12,125 nt of DNA, from contig PFDS01000007.1 in the NCBI GenBank assembly GCA_002772605.1, positions 5,560 through 17,684 on the forward strand, written 5' to 3'. Below the pieces are notes generated by a model, which had not been told where the DNA came from, searched no databases, and saw only the letters and a list, made by a program, of their open reading frames with translations. Made by a program: the position numbers and the translations under genes. The stretch comes from Candidatus Peregrinibacteria bacterium CG10_big_fil_rev_8_21_14_0_10_49_16 (lineage in GTDB: Bacteria > Patescibacteriota > Gracilibacteria > Peribacterales > Peribacteraceae). Positions 1 to 7,274 of the stretch are shown piece after piece. Each line of letters opens with the position of its first letter. Position 1 is the first letter of the stretch.

Positions 1-2418
1 CTTGATGCCGAAGTAGCGGTGCGGATGGTCATGGATTGAAGGAAAGGCATTGACAGTCCAGCGCAGAATCCAGCGCGTGATGGTCACTGCGGTAAAGAGC
101 GAGAGCAGGATGCCAAGGCCCAGTGTGATTGCGAAACCGCGAATGATGGAAGTACCGATGAAAAAGAGGATCAGACAGGTAAGGAGCGTTGTGAAGTTAC
201 TGTCCCAAATAGCCGTCCACGATTTCTTGAAGCTGATCTCAATTGCGGTCGAGAGAAACTTACCTTTTCTGAGTTCTTCTTTCAGTCGTTCAAAGATCAA
301 GACATTCGCATCCACAGCCATTCCGATACTGAGAATGATGCCTGCGATGCCTGCCAGCGTGAGCACGATGTTCTGGCTGGAGAACAGGAAGAGCGGGAGT
401 TTTATGATCGCAAACAAGAGAATAATGTAACAGCTCAGTGCTGCTATTGCGACAGCACCAAGGAGTCGATAGACAAGAAGCATGTAGAGTGCAAGGATAC
501 AGAAGCCAATAAGTCCTGCTACCATTGCTGCACGGAGCGCTTCTGCACCCAGTGTTGCTTCGACGGTGTGAATACCGGTGAGGTGGATTGGTGCAGGAAT
601 GGCACCGGTGTTCAAATCGCGTGCGAGAGTACGCGCTTCTTCAAAGTTGTTGCTTCCCGTGATAATAGCTGTGCCTCCGGCAATCTCTTCCTGTACGACG
701 GGGGCAGAGATGAGTTGTCCTCCAACGAAGATTGCGATACTTCTTCCGATGTTATTTCTCGTAAGCTCCTGGAAAAGCTCTGCTCCTTCACTGTCAAACT
801 GGATTTCCACCACCGGGATGTTCGTTGTGGGATCCACTGTCACCGAAGCCGTGCGGAAATGTTTCCCGTCGAGTGCGGTGTCTTTCCACCCTGTCGGAAC
901 AAGAGAGAAGAAGACGTACTGCAAACGGATCTGTTCCTCCAGTTGCGTGATGTCTCCTGCTTGCATTTGTGCAATGAAGCCATTGGCGCGATCTTCGGCA
1001 TCTTCACCTCGCACGATCAGTTCATCGTAACTCACCACTTCATCCGTGGCCTCAATAGGGGCATTTGCTTTGATGATATGGAAACCGAATGGCGTTTCGA
1101 CGATATCGCTCATTGCACCTGACGGTAGACTGAACGCCACATTGGCAAATGTACGAACAAGTTCGTTGCGTGTGATGCGCCCTAGATTTCCTCCTTGAGC
1201 ACGCGATGGCCCGTCGGATTCGCGTCGCGCAAGAGTTGCAAAATCCGCGCCTTCCGCAAGTTCCTGTTTGAGCCTTTGTATTTTGTCGAAAGCCTCTTCC
1301 TTCGTGCGGGTTACTCCGGCTTTGGCATTGAGAGCATCCGTATAGGCAACGAGAATGTGGCTGATATTTGCCGCGTCTTGCGCAGGAATAAATTGACGAA
1401 GGAAAAGGAGATGCGCAGTTCCGTTATCGGTTTTTGCCACATGCAATTCTCCTGGTTGCATACTGCGCAGTGTTGCGGAGACGGCGGTGTGGAGATCCTC
1501 GTTTACAGGAACATCGTGACGCTCACGGTACTGTGTGTTTGGCTCACGGTTACTAAGAATGGTAAATGCCGTAGGAGCATCGTTAACCAACCGTCCTGTC
1601 TGCGTGCGTGCGCGCATAACCTCTGCGAGGAAGATTCCCGGAATGTTTTCTTGGAAGAGTTCTCCATCTGCTTTGCGATTTTCCCCAACCACAAATCCCT
1701 CAATGCGACGAACGCCGGAAGCGGGAGTTCTCGTCCACATTGGCTGGAGACTGTCCGCCAGTTCGTTTTTAAAGAATGCACGTTCTTCCTGGTAGAAAAT
1801 GCCGAGTTCGTCTCCCAGATCTTGTCCAATAACAGCGAGCGTTTCTCCACTTTCATTCAGACGTTTTTCCGCATTCGCGATGCGCGTATGTACCTCAGCT
1901 TCAAACGCTTCTGTCGATTCGGTGTGTTCTTCCTTGAATTCCAGCTGAATAGTTTTGCCGACAGTATCGATGCAGGTGTCGGGATCGATGATGCCCGGAC
2001 ATTCAGCGAGCAGGTGTTTTTCGTTTCCTACGTAGGATGGCGTTATGCTCGCTTCACTGACGCCAAGTGCATTCATGCGGCGTTCGAGTACTGTTCGGAT
2101 AGCTTCGATGAGATTGCGTTTCTGTTCGAGCAGAATTTGCTGCTGCGTGCGGAGATTGTACAGTTCCTCACCGTTTCCCCCCTGCGCCTCCATTGCTGCA
2201 ATTTTCAATTGAACGTTTTTCAGTTGCTCGTCAATTTCTTCTTCTGAAATACGAAAGTCCAACTGTGTTCCTCCGGCAAGGTCAAGGCCAAGATGCAATT
2301 TTGCATTTTGTACGAACTCAGGCGTCCACTGCTTCCATTCCAACGGGAGAGCAATGAACAGTGCAACTCCCAGGAGGAGTGCGACAGAGATGACATTGGT
2401 GCGCGTGTTTCGGAGCAT
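1..2418 (-). CDS. secD: Protein translocase subunit SecD with a parvulin domain inserted in P1 (3' end outside window)
   Basis: SecD uses the proton gradient to help pull preproteins out of SecYEG. The frame is open for 806 codons to the window edge. Seen: TM1 at about residues 8-26; the SecD signature LGLDLAGG at 43-50; the P1 segment with LERRMNALGV near 110 and GKTIQLEF at 154-161; P1 resuming at GWKDTALDG (510) with the head EIQFDSEGAELF and RSIAIFVGGQLISAP (538-573); LARDLNTGAIPAP near 598; then about five helices (631-785), with GMAVDANV at 699-706 holding the conserved Asp703 of the proton path. Residues about 165-505 are extra compared with an ordinary SecD. They contain a parvulin domain at about 351-453 (NISHILV with His354, GGNLG at 409, AFSLPSGAMSDIV, FGFHIIK with His447). 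E. coli SecD has 615 residues. The start lies 3 nt after the lipoprotein stop, so translation is probably coupled. Whether SecF is fused downstream cannot be seen. Confidence 0.96.
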   Translation of the reverse strand, partial: MLRNTRTNVISVALLLGVALFIALPLEWKQWTPEFVQNAKLHLGLDLAGGTQLDFRISEEEIDEQLKNVQLKIAAMEAQGGNGEELYNLRTQQQILLEQKRNLIEAIRTVLERRMNALGVSEASITPSYVGNEKHLLAECPGIIDPDTCIDTVGKTIQLEFKEEHTESTEAFEAEVHTRIANAEKRLNESGETLAVIGQDLGDELGIFYQEERAFFKNELADSLQPMWTRTPASGVRRIEGFVVGENRKADGELFQENIPGIFLAEVMRARTQTGRLVNDAPTAFTILSNREPNTQYRERHDVPVNEDLHTAVSATLRSMQPGELHVAKTDNGTAHLLFLRQFIPAQDAANISHILVAYTDALNAKAGVTRTKEEAFDKIQRLKQELAEGADFATLARRESDGPSRAQGGNLGRITRNELVRTFANVAFSLPSGAMSDIVETPFGFHIIKANAPIEATDEVVSYDELIVRGEDAEDRANGFIAQMQAGDITQLEEQIRLQYVFFSLVPTGWKDTALDGKHFRTASVTVDPTTNIPVVEIQFDSEGAELFQELTRNNIGRSIAIFVGGQLISAPVVQEEIAGGTAIITGSNNFEEARTLARDLNTGAIPAPIHLTGIHTVEATLGAEALRAAMVAGLIGFCILALYMLLVYRLLGAVAIAALSCYIILLFAIIKLPLFLFSSQNIVLTLAGIAGIILSIGMAVDANVLIFERLKEELRKGKFLSTAIEISFKKSWTAIWDSNFTTLLTCLILFFIGTSIIRGFAITLGLGILLSLFTAVTITRWILRWTVNAFPSIHDHPHRYFGIK

Positions 2419-2421
2419 GAA

Positions 2422-3093
2422 CTACTGTTGAGTAAATATCATGTGCAGTCCAACATTCACATCGTCCGCAAAAATTTTTGCAATTTCGTAGGAAGGAATG
2501 TTTTCGATCACGATGTTATCACTAATAGTCTCGGTGTCGATGCGGAGCTTGCTTACGAGACGTCCTTTTACAAAGAGTCCGATGGATTTACCTTTATTTC
2601 CTTTAAAGAGGGCAATCATGCGCTCCCTTCCTTCTTCTGTGAAGAAAAGGAAGATACGCCCCTTGCTCTGCTGCCCAGTGCCGACGTCTTCTTGTGCCTC
2701 GATCCAGAGAAGGTGCTCTGCTGTGATATCTGTTTTTCGAAAAGTTCCATGTCCGTCGATGTCCACATCCGGCTCTTCGTCCTCGTTTGTCTCAATCATC
2801 ACATCGAGCGTGAATGGTTTTGTTAACTCTTCTGTGAGCAGTACTGCCGCCGCTTTATCTCGAATGGAGAGTGTGATGGAAACATTGTCACTCTGAGTAC
2901 TGATATCTTGCGAAAGCAGTTGGTCACTTCCGAGGCTTTCTAGGCGACGTTCTATGACGCGTAAGCTTGCGAGCAACAGTTGACCTTCCCGGTCTTTACT
3001 AATAGCGTGAAACTCAACATCATATGTCACAGTTTGCATGCACCCTGTCAGAAGAAGGCTTATGGCAAAAAGAGAAACGAGCGGTTTTTTCAT
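2422..3093 (-). CDS. Lipoprotein paralogue of the SecD periplasmic (P1/head) domain
   Basis: The 223-residue product starts with a lipoprotein signal peptide, MKKPLVSLFAISLLLTGC, with lipobox LTGC and Cys18. The mature part follows SecD P1 in order. IERRLESLGSDQLL (48-61) matches LERRMNALGVSEAS of the neighbouring SecD. PFTLDVMIE (93-101) takes the place of KTIQLEF. TFRKTDITAEHL (117-128) matches the GWKDTALDGKHF stretch. FFTEEGRERMIALFKGNKGK and SIGLFVKGRLVSK (150-182) match the head of SecD, and AKIFADDVNVG (205-215) matches LARDLNTGA. It ends where SecD enters TM2, so there is no membrane channel part and no parvulin insert. It precedes secD by 3 nt in the same operon. Family knowledge: the P1 head binds preprotein and moves between states. 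Inference: a lipid-anchored accessory head that helps SecD or receives substrates. The similarity is by eye but collinear over most of the length. Confidence 0.85.
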   Translation of the reverse strand: MKKPLVSLFAISLLLTGCMQTVTYDVEFHAISKDREGQLLLASLRVIERRLESLGSDQLLSQDISTQSDNVSITLSIRDKAAAVLLTEELTKPFTLDVMIETNEDEEPDVDIDGHGTFRKTDITAEHLLWIEAQEDVGTGQQSKGRIFLFFTEEGRERMIALFKGNKGKSIGLFVKGRLVSKLRIDTETISDNIVIENIPSYEIAKIFADDVNVGLHMIFTQQ

Positions 3094-3094
3094 A

Positions 3095-3130
3095 GGATTT
3101 GAGTGTAGGTGAGAGGGGGTGATATGGCAA
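3095..3130 (-). promoter_or_regulatory. Promoter of the SecD-like lipoprotein-secD operon
   Basis: On the minus strand TTGCCA (3130-3125, 5/6 to the -35 consensus) is followed by a 17-nt spacer and TACACT (3107-3102, 4/6 to the -10 consensus). The expected transcription start is near 3095, only about 2 nt before the ATG at 3093, so the mRNA would be almost leaderless. No Shine-Dalgarno site precedes the ATG. Confidence 0.6.
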
Positions 3131-3157
3131 TCGCGCGATGAGTTGACAAATCGTCAA
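3131..3157. repeat. Two small palindromes just upstream of the secD-operon promoter
   Basis: TCGCGCGA (3131-3138) abuts the -35 box. TTGACAAATCGTCAA (3143-3157) has perfect 5-nt arms around a 5-nt centre. They lie in the 98-bp gap between the end of the nucleotidyltransferase gene and the export operon. They could be an operator or part of a weak terminator for the upstream unit; there is no clear U tract. Chance occurrence is possible. Confidence 0.3.
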
Positions 3158-3191
3158 GGAATACACTTTTTAATATTCTATTGCATGTGTT

Positions 3192-4151
3192 TTAAGAAGG
3201 TGCGATGAGTTCTGTTCCCTCCCGGAGCATTTTTCCGGTGAGATCGATGCCGCGTAGAGTGCAGTTATTGTCGATAACGCAGTCGCGAAGTACGCAACTT
3301 TCGATGGTGCAGTTATCGAAGATGACCACATTGTCACACGCTGACTGCCGTACACGTGTGCGTTCTCCCACAACCACGGTATGTTCACATTCTGCATCAG
3401 AGACCAAAGCGGTATCTGCTATTTTTGTGGTGTCTCCTACAAGCATTTTTGTGGCATTGAGGTAGGCACTGAATGACCCAATATCGAACCATGGTTCTGT
3501 GAAACGGAAGCAGTGAATGGGAATATCTTTCTCAACGAAGTGTGTGAAGAGACCGCCGATGTTGTCGGGTTTCTCTGCGGCGAATGCCGTGAGTTCTGAA
3601 AGGTATGCTTTTGGAACGATAGAGCATCCTGTAGAGATGAGTGTAGTTTTGGGTTCTGTTGGTTTCTCTTCGAATGCTGCAATGGTTTTCTGGTCTGCTT
3701 TGAGCAGGACGGTGCCAAACTGTTTTGCGGCTTCCGTGTTGCCGATATCGTATGCGGCAAGGAGCGGTACCCCTTGTTCGTACTGCTGTAGAAAATCCTT
3801 CATGGCAAACCCGTAATAGTTATCTCCTGTAAGAAGAACCAGATCTTCCAGTATGGTTTTTGCAGTTATCCATTGTGCCACTGCACCAAGCGCACCCAGC
3901 TTTTCATCGTCACTCCGTGTGTGTTCGGTATGGATGGTAATATCCCGTTTCGGAAGAAATAGGCGCCACTGCCGAAAACTCTCTGTATACGCTGCATTTG
4001 TGAGCACATGGATGTTTGCATCTTGAGGAAGCTTTTCTACGATATGCGTGATGACAGGTTTTCCTGCGAGTGGGAGAAGCGGTTTTGCGCGCTTTTCGGT
4101 CAGAGGCCAGAGGCGAGTGGCAAACCCGCCGGCAAGAATGAGGTACTGCAT
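3192..4151 (-). CDS. Sugar-1-phosphate nucleotidyltransferase with C-terminal left-handed beta-helix repeats
   Basis: This 319-residue enzyme should join a sugar 1-phosphate to an NTP, giving an NDP-sugar and pyrophosphate in the cytoplasm. The N-terminus MQYLILAGGFATRLWPLTE is the nucleotide-binding signature, followed by KPLLPLAGKP (23-32) with the usual lysine. LLTGDNYYG has the metal-binding Asp110, FEEKP lies at 160-164, and WFDIGSFSAYLNAT at 221-234 closes the catalytic domain. Residues about 241-305 have hexapeptide-like repeats ending in CVLRDCVIDNNCTL. Length and layout fit the mannose-1-phosphate guanylyltransferase / glucose-1-phosphate thymidylyltransferase group; the exact base and sugar cannot be told. 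It starts 3 nt after the stop of the preceding membrane protein gene, so the two are probably co-translated. This points to cell-surface glycan precursor synthesis. Confidence 0.9.
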   Translation of the reverse strand: MQYLILAGGFATRLWPLTEKRAKPLLPLAGKPVITHIVEKLPQDANIHVLTNAAYTESFRQWRLFLPKRDITIHTEHTRSDDEKLGALGAVAQWITAKTILEDLVLLTGDNYYGFAMKDFLQQYEQGVPLLAAYDIGNTEAAKQFGTVLLKADQKTIAAFEEKPTEPKTTLISTGCSIVPKAYLSELTAFAAEKPDNIGGLFTHFVEKDIPIHCFRFTEPWFDIGSFSAYLNATKMLVGDTTKIADTALVSDAECEHTVVVGERTRVRQSACDNVVIFDNCTIESCVLRDCVIDNNCTLRGIDLTGKMLREGTELIAPS

Positions 4152-4154
4152 GGT

Positions 4155-4955
4155 TTACTGGAACGGCCATTTCCACCACTTGTCCTTCGGACTCACAATA
4201 GTCACAGGCTGTCCTTCCAGCCGATCAACGCGTTCATCACGTTCGACGATGCCGAGGAGAGAAGGGAGGTTCATATAGGTGATTCCTTTGTTGCGGCAGG
4301 CGCTTAAGAGGTTGATTGTCTGTTCCAGGTCACTGCATTGAATAAGGTGTGTGATGTGATCTTCCTGAAGAACATCTTCAAGTTTATTGAGTTTGCCTTT
4401 TACAGGGACGCCGTGGATATCCCGTTCTTTCACTCCACGTCCATCCAAGATGGCCACAGGTTTGAGGGGACTCTTTTTCTTCTGCAAGAGGTCAATAAGC
4501 CGCATGGATTCACGTGTGACTCCAACAACGAGTACTGGAAATGTGTTTGTCTTTCGAAGGACGTAGTGTAGTACGTGAGAGAAGAGCATGTGCCACATCC
4601 AAATGATGCCCCATGTGAGTAAAAGTGCTTGTACGAGCAGCAGACGACTGAAGAATGCTCCGTGGAGGAAGTAGTAGGTCAGAGCGAACAGTGCTGTTCC
4701 AATGACAGCACAGAAGGCAATGTGCAGGCCATTCCTTATGGATGTCTGTCTGCGCATGAGTGCAAACGTTCTTGTGGAAATGAGCGCGCTCAGCCATAGT
4801 GGCGTAATGAGAAGCGTGGTCGTGAGAAAGCGATCAAACGGAAAGTCTGTGGAGAAGATAAAACCGACTCGCAGGAAGTAGGCGAGGACGAAGAGTCCGA
4901 TGAAAAGGATCATGTCTGTGAGGAGCCAGAGAATGATCAAATGCCCGTGTCGCAT
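4155..4955 (-). CDS. Membrane protein resembling the N-terminal half of polyprenyl glycosylphosphotransferases, lacking the catalytic domain
   Basis: The 266-residue product has four likely membrane helices (about 7-29, 44-60, 78-98, 103-131). A cytosolic Rossmann-like part follows, with FPVLVVGVTRESMRLIDLL (139-157), VAILD (167-171), HGVPVKGKLNKLEDVL (181-196) and ITHLIQCSD, ending at YMNLPSLLGIVERDERVDRL (227-246) and LEGQPVTIVSPKD. This order is that of the CoA_binding_3-type region of WcaJ/WbaP-like initiating transferases. In those proteins a bacterial sugar transferase domain follows; here the frame stops about 17 residues after GQP. The stop is followed 3 nt later by the nucleotidyltransferase start. 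Inference: a regulatory, scaffold or sugar-nucleotide sensing partner in glycan assembly, possibly working with a separate catalytic subunit. A frameshift or assembly break is unlikely because the next codons belong to an intact gene. Confidence 0.75.
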   Translation of the reverse strand: MRHGHLIILWLLTDMILFIGLFVLAYFLRVGFIFSTDFPFDRFLTTTLLITPLWLSALISTRTFALMRRQTSIRNGLHIAFCAVIGTALFALTYYFLHGAFFSRLLLVQALLLTWGIIWMWHMLFSHVLHYVLRKTNTFPVLVVGVTRESMRLIDLLQKKKSPLKPVAILDGRGVKERDIHGVPVKGKLNKLEDVLQEDHITHLIQCSDLEQTINLLSACRNKGITYMNLPSLLGIVERDERVDRLEGQPVTIVSPKDKWWKWPFQ

Positions 4956-4967
4956 GGGATAAGTGTA
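4956..4967 (-). promoter_or_regulatory. Possible internal -10 element before the membrane protein gene
   Basis: TACACT (4967-4962 on the minus strand), the same hexamer as in the secD-operon promoter, sits 6 nt before the ATG at 4955, in the 15-nt gap after the peptidase gene. No matching -35 box is seen, so read-through from the upstream gene is at least as likely. Confidence 0.25.
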
Positions 4968-4970
4968 GTT

Positions 4971-5789
4971 TTATTTCTTATGCTGCGCTAGAATTGCCGG
5001 ATTCCAGATGTACGGCAGCTTTGTGGTGTCCCAGGGGATACCATCCCGCTCCGTAGAAAGGCCTTGAGCAACCTGTGGACTTGATTCGAAGAGATGGCGG
5101 CGCATCCAACTGTACTTCTTCTGAAGAGCGCTATTTTCTCGTGCACGTTCTTTAAACCGTTCCTGTTGGAGAATGAAGTAGGCAAATGTCTCGGCGAAAT
5201 CTTCGAATGCGTCCGTCTGTGCGTATCCGGAAACAAAATCTTCTGGATGAGCACCCTGTGTTTTAGTGAATTCGTCTTCCCAGGAAATCTCATAGAAAGC
5301 GATACTTGCATCATTGGCATACATCTTCATGTTTCCATCTTTGAAGATGCTCATGGGGTGATCATCAGTGCCTTCTATGCACCCCAGATCCGCAACGTGT
5401 CCAAATTCATGAAAAAACAGTGCACGGAATTCCTGGTCAGGCTGATTTCCATCGAGAATGATGGTGGTTGCTCCAGCGAGCCCGCGTCGCTTAGGATTGT
5501 CGTATCGCACATGCAGGTGATTCAGGCTGGTCACACAGTGCTCCGGCACAATGCTCAGAGCAGTACGCAGGATACCTTCGTGTACAGATGAGATATCTGC
5601 CTGCAGATGAAGGTCGTTATGTGATGTTGCGACCTCCTGCTCAGCAAAGTGTCTAACTGGGCTTGCATTCTTGGCATCATTGAGTAGACTGCCTCGTAGA
5701 AGGAGTGTGGTTATTCCCATCAAGGTGAGGATGCACATTACTGCCCACAGCGTAAAATCAATACGCTCTGTTGGTCTTCCTATACGCAT
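4971..5789 (-). CDS. Membrane-anchored zinc metallopeptidase, M34 (anthrax lethal factor)-like gluzincin
   Basis: This 272-residue protein has one N-terminal anchor (about 14-32) and a probably extracytoplasmic body. FFHEFGHVADLG carries the zinc motif with His127, Glu128 and His131. About 60 residues later SGYAQTDAFEDFAETFAYFI (187-206) supplies Tyr189 and Glu196. In anthrax lethal factor the catalytic domain has HEFGH (His686, His690), then Tyr728 and the third zinc ligand Glu735 in a YGRTNEAEFFAEAF stretch. The 7-residue Tyr-to-Glu spacing is identical here. All the usual catalytic residues are present. The lethal-factor similarity is to the fold family; toxin function is not implied, and a cell-envelope protease is more likely. 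It is the first gene of a three-gene unit whose other members point to surface glycans. Its promoter overlaps the start of the divergent rlmD-like gene. Confidence 0.8.
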   Translation of the reverse strand: MRIGRPTERIDFTLWAVMCILTLMGITTLLLRGSLLNDAKNASPVRHFAEQEVATSHNDLHLQADISSVHEGILRTALSIVPEHCVTSLNHLHVRYDNPKRRGLAGATTIILDGNQPDQEFRALFFHEFGHVADLGCIEGTDDHPMSIFKDGNMKMYANDASIAFYEISWEDEFTKTQGAHPEDFVSGYAQTDAFEDFAETFAYFILQQERFKERARENSALQKKYSWMRRHLFESSPQVAQGLSTERDGIPWDTTKLPYIWNPAILAQHKK

Positions 5790-5793
5790 AAAA

Positions 5794-5829
5794 GTTTGTT
5801 ATTATTCTTTATTTCATGAGAAATGTCAA
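5794..5829 (-). promoter_or_regulatory. Promoter of the metallopeptidase operon, overlapping the divergent rlmD start
   Basis: On the minus strand a perfect -35 TTGACA (5829-5824) is followed by a 17-nt spacer and AATAAT (5806-5801, 5/6 to consensus). The start of transcription would fall near 5794, about 5 nt before the ATG at 5789. The -35 box overlaps the ATG (5823-5825) of the divergent gene, and the -10 box overlaps a -10 on the other strand. Confidence 0.65.
5797..5812 (+). promoter_or_regulatory. Extended -10 element for the rlmD-like gene
   Basis: TGTTATTAT (5797-5805) fits an extended -10 (TGn followed by TATTAT). The expected start near 5812 gives an 11-nt leader before the ATG at 5823. 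The -35 region (TTCCTA, 17 nt upstream) is poor. The hexamer occupies the same AT-rich core as the minus-strand -10 of the peptidase gene. Confidence 0.4.
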
Positions 5830-7274
5830 GTATTGTTGACTCTCCTGTACACCCAGGTCAGCGGGTGACGGTTTCTATTGAGAAAGTCACTTATGGTGGT
5901 TCTGGGCTTGGTTATATAGAAAATTTTCCACTTTTCATAAAAGACACGATCCCCGGTCAGCGTGTTGAAGTTGTGGTGACGAAAGTGAAGCCAAACTACG
6001 CTGAAGCGCGCAAAGAAAAGTTACTTTCGAAGTCCAAAGACGAAATTATGCCGCGTTGCGCCCATTTTCATGAATGCGGTGGTTGCGTATGGCAGAACCT
6101 GACGTATAACAAACAATTGGAATACAAGGAAGATATTGTTCGTGAGACGCTCGAGCATCTCACGCCCGCCGATGACGCAGTGCGTAAAACTCTTCCCGGT
6201 CGTGTGTTGAAGATCATCCCAAGCCCTCAGGTATTTCACTATCGCAATAAACTGGAACTTTCCTTCGGCTATGAAACCATGCGCGCAGAAGAACAAAACG
6301 GAAAGCGCATCTACTTTGACGAGAACCCTTCGATTGGTTTTCATAAACTCGGCCAGTGGGCAACGATCCTGCCGATCACAGAGTGTCACCTCTACGATGA
6401 ACAAATAGGAACTTTACTTGCTGATGTGCGCCGTTTCATGCAAGACACAAAGTTGCCTGTCTACAATCCGAAGATACATAAGGGGCTGCTTCGCATGCTG
6501 CTCCTGCGCCGTGGTGTTCACACAGAGGAACAGATGATTTGTTTTGTGGTGAATGGGCGAAAAAAGGAAATCGAACCACTGTTTCAACATTTCCTGCGTT
6601 TTGGTGGTCGTCCGGGACTCAAGTCCTTGCTCGTCGTGGAACACATGGGAATGAACGATAAGCCGGAGTCTCCGCGTATTCATACGCTCGTAGGACAGCC
6701 GTTTATCAGAGAACGACTGTTTGATCTCACGTTCGAAATTTCTCCTTTTTCCTTCTTTCAGACAAATACACTTGCAACCGAAAAACTCTATCAGGCAATT
6801 CAGCAGGGAGCGGATCTTACACAACGTGAGACCGTTCTGGATGCCTATTGTGGTATGGGCACGATTGGACAGTATCTCGCACGGTTCTGTCAGAAAGTAG
6901 TAGGCGTTGAGAGCCACCCATCTGCAGTTGAGGATGCACTCAAGAGCAGCGGCAAGAACCGCATTGGGAATATCAGTTTCTACAAAGGACGAGTGGAAAA
7001 ACTTCTGCAGGACCAACTGAAGCCCGGAGGGAAATATGCATTCGATGTCATTGTTGTTGACCCGCCGCGTGCAGGACTCCATCCGCAGGCGCGGGAAGCA
7101 TTGGTGGCCCACGCCCCCAGTCGTATCGTCTACGTATCATGCAATGCGGCAACGTTTTCCCGTGATCTTGGTGAGTTCCTAAAAGCGGGGTATGAACTGC
7201 GTACCGTGCAGCCCGTCGACATGTTTCCGCACACGGCGCACATTGAGATGGTGAGCATTCTACAAAAGAAGTAG
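5823..7274 (+). CDS. rlmD: 23S rRNA (uracil-C5)-methyltransferase, RlmD/TrmA family
   Basis: This 483-residue enzyme transfers methyl from S-adenosylmethionine to C5 of a uracil, most likely in 23S rRNA. Domains in order: a TRAM-type OB fold (about 8-65); a 4Fe-4S cluster motif with Cys79, Cys85, Cys88 and distal Cys188; FSFFQTNT (309-316); the SAM-binding VLDAYCGMGTIGQYLA (338-353); VVDPPRAGLHP (411-421); the catalytic YVSCNAATFSRDL with Cys440; and a C-terminal HIEMVSIL with the general base Glu475. The intact cluster cysteines fit RlmD, but which uridine is targeted (1939 or 747, or both as in RlmCD) cannot be read from sequence. The ATG at 5823 has no Shine-Dalgarno site; an ATG at 5816 is out of frame and stops at once. 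The 3' end overlaps the convergent M28 gene by 15 bp. Confidence 0.93.
   Translation: MSSIVDSPVHPGQRVTVSIEKVTYGGSGLGYIENFPLFIKDTIPGQRVEVVVTKVKPNYAEARKEKLLSKSKDEIMPRCAHFHECGGCVWQNLTYNKQLEYKEDIVRETLEHLTPADDAVRKTLPGRVLKIIPSPQVFHYRNKLELSFGYETMRAEEQNGKRIYFDENPSIGFHKLGQWATILPITECHLYDEQIGTLLADVRRFMQDTKLPVYNPKIHKGLLRMLLLRRGVHTEEQMICFVVNGRKKEIEPLFQHFLRFGGRPGLKSLLVVEHMGMNDKPESPRIHTLVGQPFIRERLFDLTFEISPFSFFQTNTLATEKLYQAIQQGADLTQRETVLDAYCGMGTIGQYLARFCQKVVGVESHPSAVEDALKSSGKNRIGNISFYKGRVEKLLQDQLKPGGKYAFDVIVVDPPRAGLHPQAREALVAHAPSRIVYVSCNAATFSRDLGEFLKAGYELRTVQPVDMFPHTAHIEMVSILQKK

Noticed and set aside
568..1122. Plus-strand open frame of 184 codons
   Set aside because: It is the antisense shadow of the SecD/parvulin region, with no start site or family features.
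1195..2247. Long plus-strand open frame of 350 codons opposite secD
   Set aside because: It is in mirrored register with the secD codons, has Cys/Phe-rich composition without any domain, and secD on the other strand is unmistakable.
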